A stretch of 24,728 nucleotides of DNA, from the NCBI GenBank assembly GCA_944391635.1, contig CALXUL010000235.1, forward strand, positions 1-24,728. Direction: 5' to 3'. Shown in pieces: positions 1 to 7,306 of this stretch. The stretch's first letter is position 1; each line of letters begins with the position of its first letter. The notes under the pieces were generated by a model. That model was not told the origin of the DNA. It ran no database searches and saw only the letters and a list, made by a program, of their open reading frames with translations. Source of the DNA: an uncultured Clostridia bacterium. Lineage in GTDB: Bacteria > Bacillota > Clostridia > UBA1381. The translations under genes were made by a program, and so were the position numbers.

Positions 1-1
1 A

Positions 2-682
2 TCCGCCAAACGATTGGCAGCGATTAAGATTGGATGGAATAATGATAATTTGATTAACGCAAACAAGCACTGTACCAGTGATCCCGCAGACATTCAGTCA
101 GCTATTTGTTTATATGACAACGGCAAGGTAACCGCAAAAATACGATTTTATGACCTCTCACAGGACGGTGTTTTAATTGCGGCGATTTATGATGAAGGAA
201 GATTGGTAACATTAAAAAATATTCCCGTCACGGCAGATACTTTGCATTATACCTTTGAATTTAATATAGACGAAAGCTTTAAAAGCTATGATGTTAAGGT
301 GCTTTGCTGGGATAATACAGAATCTTTAAAACCGTTTTCCGAGACATATAAAACCGTAATAACAGAAGGTGAATTTATCGACAAAGTTTTAGAGTCTGCT
401 CATCCATACGGTTATGAAACAGATGAAACAAAAACCTACACCTATGACGGTGAATGTGAGAGCATCGACGTTACCTTTTCCGAAGACACCGGTTTGGCTG
501 ATGGATTCGCTTACATCTATATTTATGACGGAAATGACGAATTAATAGGAGAATATACCGGAAATGCTCTTTCCGGCACAACTGTTCGTATCCCCGGCAA
601 CACAGTAAAAATCCAACTGGTAAACAACTTTTTATACGAAGACTACGGCTATCGAACCGAAAGCATTGTTGTGAACAAATAA
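2..682 (+). CDS. 3' end of a secreted protein: C-terminal beta module plus CUB-like domain (5' truncated by window edge)
   Basis: The reading frame is open to the left edge, so this is the tail of a longer gene. A TTG at 14 is in frame but has no convincing ribosome binding site. The first ~110 residues resemble a beta-sandwich module seen at the ends of other secreted proteins in this window: a 'LIAAIYDEGRLV' strand, then 'VKVLCWDNTESLKPF'. Residues ~130-220 look like the CUB-like domain of clostridial surface enzymes ('IDVTFSEDTG', 'AYIYIYDGNDELIGEYTG', 'VKIQLVNN'). No catalytic motif is visible in the part present, so the upstream portion (probably an enzyme or binding protein) is unknown. 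The protein is presumably exported. The gene points rightwards, converges on the tRNA genes and ends at its own terminator. Confidence 0.8.
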   Translation, partial: SAKRLAAIKIGWNNDNLINANKHCTSDPADIQSAICLYDNGKVTAKIRFYDLSQDGVLIAAIYDEGRLVTLKNIPVTADTLHYTFEFNIDESFKSYDVKVLCWDNTESLKPFSETYKTVITEGEFIDKVLESAHPYGYETDETKTYTYDGECESIDVTFSEDTGLADGFAYIYIYDGNDELIGEYTGNALSGTTVRIPGNTVKIQLVNNFLYEDYGYRTESIVVNK

Positions 683-700
683 AAGCTTTATACCATAACA

Positions 701-760
701 TGCACCGCTTTTGACCCGAACAAAGGCAAAAAACAAAGGCAAAACGGTGCATTATTTTTT
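701..760 (+). terminator. Rho-independent terminator of the 2-682 gene
   Basis: TGCACCG (701-707), a one-base bulge and TTTTG (709-713) pair with CAAAA (740-744) and CGGTGCA (745-751). TTATTTTTT follows directly. It lies 18 bases after the stop codon. The loop carries an 11-base direct repeat CAAAGGCAAAA (721-731 and 734-744); its second copy forms part of the right arm. Confidence 0.8.
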
Positions 761-853
761 GAAGAAAAGTTTTATTCTAACCACGAAAAAAAAGAACCGC
801 AATTCTTATCAAAATCACTGTTCACATTTGGCGGAGAACAAAAGATATAAAAC

Positions 854-887
854 AATACCCGATTTTGTTTTGGCAAAATCGGGTATT
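854..887 (-). terminator. Rho-independent terminator of the tRNA-Ser operon
   Basis: A perfect 13-bp inverted repeat (854-866 against 875-887) has an 8-base loop. Read on the minus strand it lies 7 bases after the CCA end of tRNA-Ser(GCT), and T-rich sequence (GTTTTATATCTTTT) follows it. Confidence 0.85.
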
Positions 888-894
888 TAAGTAA

Positions 895-985
895 TGGCGG
901 AGAAGGAGGGATTTGAACCCTCGCGCCGGTTGCCCGACCTACACCCTTAGCAGGGGCGCCTCTTCGGCCTCTTGAGTACTTCTCC
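895..985 (-). tRNA. tRNA-Ser (anticodon GCT)
   Basis: The minus strand begins GGAGAAG, which pairs with CTTCTCC, followed by discriminator G and an encoded CCA. The anticodon loop is CTGCTAA (anticodon GCT, reading AGC/AGU). A long variable arm follows, as expected for class II serine tRNAs, and the T arm is GAGGG-TTCAAAT-CCCTC. Length is 91 nt including CCA. It lies downstream of tRNA-Ser(TGA) and is probably cotranscribed with it. Confidence 0.97.
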
Positions 986-993
986 GAATTAAC

Positions 994-1019
994 AAATGCG
1001 GTTTTGAATAACCGCATTT
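994..1019. repeat. Hairpin between the two tRNA genes
   Basis: A perfect 10-bp inverted repeat (AAATGCGGTT / AACCGCATTT) has a 6-base loop and lies in the 53-base spacer between the tRNAs. On the minus strand only a weak T tract follows (TTTGTTAATTC), so it is more likely a processing element or leaky terminator than a full stop. On the plus strand a T-rich run follows. Confidence 0.6.
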
Positions 1020-1038
1020 TCTTGTTATTAATTTGTTT

Positions 1039-1126
1039 TGGAGGAGAGAGTGGGATTCGAACCCACGGACGCTCGCACGTCACCGGTTTTCAAGACCGGC
1101 TCTTTAAACCGCTCAGACATCTCTCC
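1039..1126 (-). tRNA. tRNA-Ser (anticodon TGA)
   Basis: The minus strand starts GGAGAGA, which pairs with TCTCTCC, followed by T and an encoded CCA. The anticodon stem is CCGGT/ACCGG around loop CTTGAAA, giving anticodon TGA (reads UCN, chiefly UCA). A variable stem GACG/CGTC follows, then T arm GTGGG-TTCGAAT-CCCAC. Length is 88 nt with CCA. The discriminator base is U rather than the usual G73 of bacterial serine tRNAs. Confidence 0.96.
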
Positions 1127-1153
1127 ATTTTTTCTGTGTGACCAGCAATAATA

Positions 1154-1182
1154 ATTATACCAATGTTTTTTCAATTTGTCAA
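1154..1182 (-). promoter_or_regulatory. Perfect-consensus sigma-A promoter for the tRNA-Ser genes
   Basis: On the minus strand TTGACA (1182-1177) is separated by exactly 17 bases from TATAAT (1159-1154). The predicted start near 1147 is about 20 bases before the mature 5' end of tRNA-Ser(TGA). A full-consensus promoter is typical of stable RNA genes. Confidence 0.9.
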
Positions 1183-1257
1183 CAATTATTTTATCTTTTT
1201 CTAAAAAAAATATTACTTGTTTTTTTATCCATCTCTCTTTCACAGCAAATTTCACCT

Positions 1258-1310
1258 GCGGCGGCAAAGTTTTCATTTTCTTAACACAGGCATCTTTTCT
1301 TTACCGCCGC
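1258..1310. repeat. GC-rich 12-bp inverted repeat downstream of the GH2 gene
   Basis: GCGGCGGCAAAG (1258-1269) opposes CTTTACCGCCGC (1299-1310). The stem is complete on the minus-strand RNA with one G-U pair and has an A-C mismatch on the plus strand. The loop is 29 bases. No T run follows on either strand, so it is not a classical terminator. It lies about 50 bases beyond the GH2 stop codon. Confidence 0.5.
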
Positions 1311-1359
1311 TAAATGTCTTTCTTACATTTCCTTCTATTTTTACTTTCAGTTATAATAT

Positions 1360-3624
1360 CTAAATATTTTTTATATATTCATTAAATTTTTCAAACTGCT
1401 CTTTATACCGCTCAAAATCAAAACTCGGCATACCGCTAAGATAATGATTATAATATGTTTTTCCGTCCATCTTCCACTCAATTACCAAAAATCTTTTCTC
1501 GGAATACAACATTTTTATATTTTTAATCTTTAAAATGGAGTTAGCCTCTATCAAAAATTTGCCCGATGCAAAGCATTCTTTTGTATCAATATCCCATACT
1601 TTGTATTCTGTATATTTTTTCTCAAGTGTGTCATTTACTGCTATTAGCATATTATTCCATTCGGTTACTTCATCTATCATCATCACAAACGGTGCCTCAG
1701 CTCTTTTTATATAATCATATGCTATCTTCTTCTCAAAGTAATAATCTACAACCGCCTCGGTATTCTCCGGCCAGCCATCAAGCAGATTCCACCAAATAAT
1801 GCCGCTTTTTGTCCTGTCGCATCTTACGCGTTCAATAAAATATTTCATTCCCTCAGCCTGAACAAACTGTGACGCTTTTGAAAAATCATCTAACTCGGAT
1901 GGTATATATCCGAAAAACACTTTTATCTCATCTGCAAGAACTCTTATACGCACATCCTGATTCCTCTGGTCAGATGAATGAAGATTCCACTGCTCATTAT
2001 TCCTGTAATCACAAAGATATTCCGGTGCTATAAATTTCTTTAAACTGTTAGGTGAAGCGCAGCCGTAATAGCCTATCTCACTTATAAAGTGCGCTTTTGA
2101 GAGCCTATAATAATCACTCTTAAAATAATCCCTCGGTCCCCACAAATGCGTCTCAGGCAATGACTTAAAATCTTTAACAGCTCTTTTGGATATATACGGC
2201 GAGCTTGCAAGATACGGTTTTGACGTATCATTATTTTGTACTACTCTCGGAAGAATTTCCCGCGTAATTTTATTTTTAGACGGATCAGCACCAAACGCTC
2301 TTAAAAGCTGATCACACTCATTATCGCCTGACCACAAAATAAGACAGGGATGAGTCCTTATCCTCCTTACTACTTTTACAGCTTCCTCCTCAATTTTTCT
2401 GTAAAAGGCTTCATTCTGCGGATATGCCCCGCAGGCCATTGCAAAATCCTGCCATACCATTATCCCGTTTTTATCGCAAAAATCATAAAAACAATCCTGT
2501 TCATATACGTTTCCGCCCCAGCAGCGTACAATATTAGCTCCTACGTCCTTAAGCAAGTCCAGAGCCTTATCATACCTTGTTATATCACGGCTATGATACG
2601 CGTCGAGCTGTACCCAATTTGCGCCTTTACATATTATCCTCACACCGTTTATAATAAACTCGAACCGACCGTTTATCCCATCGGTTATATCCGTCCTTTC
2701 AAGATGTACTGTTTTTATTCCGAGATTAAATCTTTTTTTCGATACAACTCTCCCATCCGATTCTACACTTATAACCGCATCATATACATTCGCTTCACCG
2801 TACCCGTATGGCCACCACACCTTTGGGTTATGAACCTTAACAACGGCTTTACCCAGTTTAAAATACACCTTTTCCCTAACTTCAATGTCTGAGTTGCCGC
2901 ACTTTGCAGATATAACTACATAATTATCTTTTTTTAGCATTTCTCCAGGAATATCCAATTCCCACATAAATCTTATTTCCGCTTCATTCTCGTCAAGGCT
3001 GTCAACACAATAATTAACCTGTGATATAGAAATTATATCCTTTTCATAAACGGTCACGTCCCTCCAAATCCCTGCTGAAACAGCCCTTGGCATTATATCC
3101 CATCCATATGAATGAGCAGCTTTTCTTGTGGCTATCCCGTCAACATCAGGATTCCAATGACCCTGTACGTTGTATAAGTCATATGACATTTCATTTGCTT
3201 CCATAAACGGAGATTTTATTTTTACAAAAAGCTGATTTTCCTCTCCCTGAGGCATAAGATATTCAGTAATATCAAACTCATGTTCTACAAGCGCGTTATC
3301 GCTCTGGGCAAATCTTTTGCCGTTTAACCAATATTCTGCAAAACAGTCAACACCGTCAAATCTTATTATCATATTTCTCGTATGCTCCGGCGTATCAAAT
3401 TCTGTCTTATACCACCAGTCATAAGTTTCATATTTTTCAGCAAGTTTTATATTCATCCCATAAAAAATATTTTCCGGCAGTATTCCGTTTTCTATTAAAT
3501 CCAATTCCACATTTCCGGGTACGTTTGCCTCTATACTTTTAATATCTTTTAAATCCTCTGGAACAACTGCGCTGCCGCTGTCTTCAATCGGATAAAGCTT
3601 CCATTTCCCGTTTAATTTCATCAT
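1360..3624 (-). CDS. Glycoside hydrolase family 2, beta-mannosidase-like
   Basis: The 754-residue protein has no signal peptide and so is probably cytoplasmic, trimming imported oligosaccharides from the non-reducing end. The N-terminal sugar-binding domain (~1-195) carries GIWRDV at 185-190. An Ig-like domain and a TIM barrel entered at KGANW (333-337) follow. The putative acid/base is Glu436 in LWSGDNE, and the putative nucleophile is Glu516 in FISEIG. This pattern fits the mannosidase branch of GH2 rather than beta-galactosidase. The protein is somewhat shorter than typical beta-mannosidases (~820-850 residues), mostly at the C-terminus. The start is the first of two tandem ATGs, behind AAGGAAGG. 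It sits 33 bases past the terminator of the preceding gene, so expression depends on readthrough or an unseen promoter. Exo-glucosaminidase or another GH2 specificity remains possible. Confidence 0.85.
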   Translation of the reverse strand: MMKLNGKWKLYPIEDSGSAVVPEDLKDIKSIEANVPGNVELDLIENGILPENIFYGMNIKLAEKYETYDWWYKTEFDTPEHTRNMIIRFDGVDCFAEYWLNGKRFAQSDNALVEHEFDITEYLMPQGEENQLFVKIKSPFMEANEMSYDLYNVQGHWNPDVDGIATRKAAHSYGWDIMPRAVSAGIWRDVTVYEKDIISISQVNYCVDSLDENEAEIRFMWELDIPGEMLKKDNYVVISAKCGNSDIEVREKVYFKLGKAVVKVHNPKVWWPYGYGEANVYDAVISVESDGRVVSKKRFNLGIKTVHLERTDITDGINGRFEFIINGVRIICKGANWVQLDAYHSRDITRYDKALDLLKDVGANIVRCWGGNVYEQDCFYDFCDKNGIMVWQDFAMACGAYPQNEAFYRKIEEEAVKVVRRIRTHPCLILWSGDNECDQLLRAFGADPSKNKITREILPRVVQNNDTSKPYLASSPYISKRAVKDFKSLPETHLWGPRDYFKSDYYRLSKAHFISEIGYYGCASPNSLKKFIAPEYLCDYRNNEQWNLHSSDQRNQDVRIRVLADEIKVFFGYIPSELDDFSKASQFVQAEGMKYFIERVRCDRTKSGIIWWNLLDGWPENTEAVVDYYFEKKIAYDYIKRAEAPFVMMIDEVTEWNNMLIAVNDTLEKKYTEYKVWDIDTKECFASGKFLIEANSILKIKNIKMLYSEKRFLVIEWKMDGKTYYNHYLSGMPSFDFERYKEQFEKFNEYIKNI

Positions 3625-3656
3625 TTTTTCCTTCCTTTAAAATGTTTGAGCAAATA

Positions 3657-3690
3657 AAAGGCAGCAACATATTTTTGCTGCTGCCTTTTT
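3657..3690 (-). terminator. Rho-independent terminator at the end of the large operon
   Basis: AAAGGCAGCA (3657-3666) opposes TGCTGCCTTT (3679-3688). On the minus strand the stem begins within a few bases of the acetylesterase stop codon and TTTTATTT follows. Because T runs flank both sides it could act in both directions. Confidence 0.8.
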
Positions 3691-3692
3691 GC

Positions 3693-5222
3693 CTACTTAA
3701 TATATTCTCCAAGCCCCAGCTCTGTATTTTTCTTTATTTCATCCACAACTATCTGTGCAAACAATTCTGCGCCCTTCTCGTTGAAATGCGTAACATCTCC
3801 GTCCAAATAGTATGTCAGAGCCTCTTGTTTTGTAAGTGTCTTTAAAAATGTACGATGCGCCTCGGCAACATCCAGCGTAATCACGCCAAGTTCTGCCCCC
3901 AGCTCTTTCATTGCATTCCTGTATAAATCAACTGCGTCATCCTGCATTGTATAATCGGTAAAACCGTAAATACCTCTTGTTGCCGTTAAAAATACCGGGA
4001 TTACACCTTTTGCTTCTGCCTTATTTACATAACCCGTCAGGTTTTCCTTAAATTCTTCAATAGTGCAGTATCTTTCCGGGCGGTTGGTCATGCTGTCGTT
4101 ATGACCAAACTGAATAAATACATAGTCGCCGCTTTTTGCGTCAGCAATCAAATTATCATATGCATCTTTAAAAGTAACTGTGCTCATATTCCGTTTTGCC
4201 CTGTTATCCACAGGTATGGTTACCTTATCAATGAATTTTGTACCCCAGCCCATTATGCCCGGAATAGGTGTATCATCTTCCGGATAATCCTCACAGGTAG
4301 AATCGCCGGCAAGATATATTGTCGGGGTCCTATATTTATATGTGGAATGCGCCGGTACAGTAACCTGGTTATATCCCAACACAAAATACAACTCCATATC
4401 TGAATTATTAATTATGCTATCATCGGTAATTTGAGCCTTTCTCATAGCTGTTACATAATCAACAACTTCTACATTTGTAGCCACCCATACACCCTGTGCA
4501 ACTGCGTCAGCCAGAAAATCATCTATAAGTGAGATAGGCGTGCTTGTGTTTGCAAATTCATAGGAATGTCCCCATACTGACAAAAGCCTTAATTCATCTC
4601 CTGACGGCTCTTCGAGGAACTGTTCGCCAAAAGTATCAATTGATTTAAAATGAGTCGTAAATTTCCATTCTTTGAAGTTCTCAGGCAATGCAAAGCTTCC
4701 TGATGAATCGGAACGTCTTACATATTTATACGGCGACTCATTTAAAACGTAATCGGATACTCTCTGTGCCTCCTCATCCGGGTTTGCAAGATATACCGTC
4801 GGGTCATTATACGGCCAAGCCATTCCCTGTATACTGCCTTCTCCGAAAATCTCTTCAAGTTCAGTTTTTCCGTCCTCTATACACTTAATAAATTCTGCGC
4901 TGGTTCCTACATAAATTGCCTGTGGACCTACGACAAATGTTGAATCCATATGTGGATGTTTTTTAACGTGATTTGCTATTTCCTGCCCGCTGTACATTTC
5001 TCTTACCTGAGCCTTCCTCGCTTCATCCGCATTCTGAAGTAAGTTCTGATCCGACACAAGATTAAATGTGCCGGATACGCCATACTTATTAAACACCTCA
5101 ATAAGCTCGGTATCTTCAGCTCTGCCATCGTCAAAGCTGAAGGTTACCGCCTTATTGGTAAATCCGGGATAACGAGGTTTCGGGTCATCAAGACTCAGGC
5201 TTGTATAAAAAAATGTGCTGCC
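3693..5222 (-). CDS. Polysaccharide deacetylase (CE4/NodB) + SGNH rhamnogalacturonan-acetylesterase-like (CE12) module; frameshifted 3' half of the 5195-7246 gene
   Basis: This frame opens at 5222, after a TGA at 5223-5225, and has no signal peptide or ribosome binding site of its own. If joined to the upstream frame at the T7 run, it forms one ~1184-residue secreted protein. In joined numbering, CE4 spans ~700-935: SFDDG (Asp706/Asp707, encoded at 5124-5132), the metal-site pair His760/His764 in NHVKKHPH, WPYNDP, and WGHSYEF near 892-898. The SGNH domain spans ~970-1180: AGDSTCEDY (Ser983), FGHND, and D-V-T-H (Asp1151/His1154), the full catalytic set of CE12-like esterases. The predicted role is removal of N- or O-acetyl groups from the polysaccharide outside the cell. 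A GTG at 5096 is the first possible start inside this frame, but it would cut off the DDG motif, so it is not credible. Confidence 0.8.
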   Translation of the reverse strand, partial: GSTFFYTSLSLDDPKPRYPGFTNKAVTFSFDDGRAEDTELIEVFNKYGVSGTFNLVSDQNLLQNADEARKAQVREMYSGQEIANHVKKHPHMDSTFVVGPQAIYVGTSAEFIKCIEDGKTELEEIFGEGSIQGMAWPYNDPTVYLANPDEEAQRVSDYVLNESPYKYVRRSDSSGSFALPENFKEWKFTTHFKSIDTFGEQFLEEPSGDELRLLSVWGHSYEFANTSTPISLIDDFLADAVAQGVWVATNVEVVDYVTAMRKAQITDDSIINNSDMELYFVLGYNQVTVPAHSTYKYRTPTIYLAGDSTCEDYPEDDTPIPGIMGWGTKFIDKVTIPVDNRAKRNMSTVTFKDAYDNLIADAKSGDYVFIQFGHNDSMTNRPERYCTIEEFKENLTGYVNKAEAKGVIPVFLTATRGIYGFTDYTMQDDAVDLYRNAMKELGAELGVITLDVAEAHRTFLKTLTKQEALTYYLDGDVTHFNEKGAELFAQIVVDEIKKNTELGLGEYIK

Positions 5223-5225
5223 TCA
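5195..5225 (-). other. Frameshift site: in-frame T_TTT_TTT heptamer
   Basis: On the minus strand the zero frame reads GCA CAT TTT TTT ATA CAA GCC TGA. A one-base backward slip on the seven T (5213-5207) gives CAT TTT TTT TAT ACA AGC CTG and enters the deacetylase frame. The -1 frame is closed by TGA at 5225-5223 and the zero frame by TGA at 5197-5195, so the shift must occur within about 25 bases centred on the T run. A GAGG lies 7 bases upstream. I see no strong downstream hairpin. A sequencing or assembly deletion, a true mutation or programmed slippage would look the same. Confidence 0.85.
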
Positions 5226-7246
5226 GTATATGCTACAAGTGTCAATGGATTCCATACAAATACTTTAATCTCAGAATTTTCAATTTCTTCTGCTTCGAAT
5301 GACACGTTCAAAGATGCATCCGCGAGAGTATAACCGTCTGCTACGCCATTAACTACCACATCATTTGAAAGTGCTGTTTTTACAAGATTTCCTTCTGCGT
5401 CATACTGTGCAATAACAACTACTGCGTCAATATCAGGTTCATATGTATTAAATACCGCTGTTACTTCAAATGTTCCTGCACCAAACTGTTCCTCGGTCGC
5501 TTCGCCGTTTGACTTTGCGCTTATTCCCGCAAATTCATAGCCGCTGCCCTTAAATGCGAAATTCCAATAAGCATAGATTCCGCCCTTATTAACTACAAGA
5601 ACGTTATCTGCTGTAAGTGTATCGCTGCCCTCTAATTTTACAGTGCAGTCTTTATCAGTATATACTGCAATTTCTCCGCCGTTATCGGCTGTGATATACT
5701 CTGTAAGAAGTTCGTCTGCTGTCATAGTTTCATTAAGGCGAATCTGTCCATTTTCAGATGAAACTATAACTTTATCGCTATCTTTTGACGAAATGCTGAC
5801 AGCTGATGAATCGGTAATTTCTTTGTAATCAAGCGTGTAAAGATCAATATCGTCAATATAGAATGCCGATGCAGGAGTTTCTTCTGTCTGGCTTCCTATA
5901 TAATAGTCCATTCTGTATCTGCCAAAATTGTTTGCAAGGGTTGTTACAATATTCTCTCCCACTAAAACTCCGTCAATATAAATATCACAGGTATTATCAG
6001 ATGGATTATACAAAACATCTATTCTTACCCACTCGCCCTGGTTTACATGTGCAACAAGCGTCTTTTCGCCGTTTATCTTTACATCACCGTTTGCAAAAAT
6101 TGTAACCGGTGAATACCAGGTACCCTTAGTATCTATAAATTGCATACGGTATCGACCGAGTTCTGCCGCATCATCAATCATAACAGATACTCCGGCTCCC
6201 ACCTGTCTGGTAGAGGAAAGTTTATCCAAATCTTTTGGCTGCATATTAAGGAACGGACCGTATGCCGTTGATGAGGCTGCGCCAACCGAGCCTATCTTCA
6301 TGCTGTAATCAGTATCACTTCTACCTGCAACTCCTGCTACATATGTAAGAGTCTGTGCTTCATAACCTTCACTGCTGCTTGTGCTGCCGCCAATACCCTG
6401 CGGATACTCATTCTCCCCGGGAGGTGTTGAAAAATCCTGGCTAATTATGTTTTCCGGATCATAAGTAAATTCGGGACTTGAAAGAGTTGCATTTTCAGTA
6501 ACGGAATAGCTGAAGTTATCAAAATACGTTTCTTCTCCGTCAATTGCAGCATCCTGCCAAGTATCATTCCATAAATAGAACCATTGGAAAACACCCTGGT
6601 CAAGCTTTGAGATTGTTGCTTCTTTTATAGCAAGTTTTCCGTCAATCCACGCATTCGCCTTAGTATTACCTGCATCTCCGCTTCCGGGCTGTATTTCAAA
6701 ATCAAAATGGTACCACTGATTTACATTGTATGCAAATAATGGTGAAAGTTCCATTAATTGTATTCCATCACCGCGGGTTTGGATCATATTAAGCGCGTCG
6801 CTGTTTCCGTTACCGCGGAAAATAACGTATCTTGATGTTGCCTTATCACTTAAAGCCATGTCAAATGAAATCTTTATGACCTGAGTAGGTGAAAGCACTG
6901 TATTTGCTGACGGAGGATAAAACTGCACGAACATTCCGTTTTTAATACTTTTTGACGATAAAAGCTTCAATGATTTATCTCCGCTCGCTTTTTTAAGTGC
7001 TCCGTCTGTAATTGAGAACGATGACTCGGGATACACACCGCTGTTATAATCAAATGCGATTCTGTCCCAGCCCGACTTTACCGCCTGTACATCTGCCTGC
7101 GTAATGTTCCCTGTCGGCAGGCTGTCAAATTCCACATTCCAGTCACATACCACTGTCGGTTCTCCATCGGCATATGCCGTAAGGCTTGCTAAACTTGATA
7201 CCGTCATCATAACCGCTGTTATAACAGATAAGATTTTTTTCTTCAT
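5195..7246 (-). CDS. Secreted LamG-like double-domain protein, 5' half of the split deacetylase/esterase gene
   Basis: A signal peptide (MKKKILSVITAVMMTVSSL..., cleavage after TAYA near residue 26) is followed by two concanavalin/LamG-type beta-jelly-roll domains (~35-250 and ~262-475). Each has the usual late motif: 'YFDNFSYSV' and 'FYIDDIDLY'. A small beta domain (~480-570) and the C-terminal module (~575-675) ending in 'IKVFVWNPLTL' come next. LamG domains normally bind carbohydrate. The zero-frame product ends three codons after the T run, with no enzyme domain, so on its own it would be only a binding protein. The start ATG is well supported by AGAGGG 7 bases upstream and by the signal peptide. 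It follows the 7307-9574 gene by 60 bases with no clear promoter, so it is probably the last unit of the operon. Confidence 0.85.
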   Translation of the reverse strand: MKKKILSVITAVMMTVSSLASLTAYADGEPTVVCDWNVEFDSLPTGNITQADVQAVKSGWDRIAFDYNSGVYPESSFSITDGALKKASGDKSLKLLSSKSIKNGMFVQFYPPSANTVLSPTQVIKISFDMALSDKATSRYVIFRGNGNSDALNMIQTRGDGIQLMELSPLFAYNVNQWYHFDFEIQPGSGDAGNTKANAWIDGKLAIKEATISKLDQGVFQWFYLWNDTWQDAAIDGEETYFDNFSYSVTENATLSSPEFTYDPENIISQDFSTPPGENEYPQGIGGSTSSSEGYEAQTLTYVAGVAGRSDTDYSMKIGSVGAASSTAYGPFLNMQPKDLDKLSSTRQVGAGVSVMIDDAAELGRYRMQFIDTKGTWYSPVTIFANGDVKINGEKTLVAHVNQGEWVRIDVLYNPSDNTCDIYIDGVLVGENIVTTLANNFGRYRMDYYIGSQTEETPASAFYIDDIDLYTLDYKEITDSSAVSISSKDSDKVIVSSENGQIRLNETMTADELLTEYITADNGGEIAVYTDKDCTVKLEGSDTLTADNVLVVNKGGIYAYWNFAFKGSGYEFAGISAKSNGEATEEQFGAGTFEVTAVFNTYEPDIDAVVVIAQYDAEGNLVKTALSNDVVVNGVADGYTLADASLNVSFEAEEIENSEIKVFVWNPLTLVAYTEAAHFFIQA

Positions 7247-7306
7247 AGTTTACCCTCTTTCTTAAATTTATTTTATAAACTGCTTCTAAGCCAAATTTAT
7301 ACACAA

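Noticed and set aside
772..1276. Two minus-strand open frames (772-1083 and 1028-1276)
   Set aside because: They run through the two serine tRNA genes and the tRNA promoter; the tRNA structures fully explain this sequence.
2350..2892. 180-residue open frame on the plus strand
   Set aside because: It is antisense to the GH2 catalytic region, has Tyr/Ile/Pro-biased composition, and shows no start signal.
3693..5096. A stand-alone SGNH/deacetylase gene starting at GTG 5096
   Set aside because: It would start inside the CE4 domain after the catalytic DDG motif, has no signal peptide and no spaced ribosome binding site; the upstream sequence in the same frame is clearly protein-like back to the T7 run.
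7247..7306. Possible internal promoter in the 60-base gap before the 683-residue protein
   Set aside because: TATAAA-like boxes exist, but no -35 box lies at 16-18 bases; chance in AT-rich sequence is more likely.
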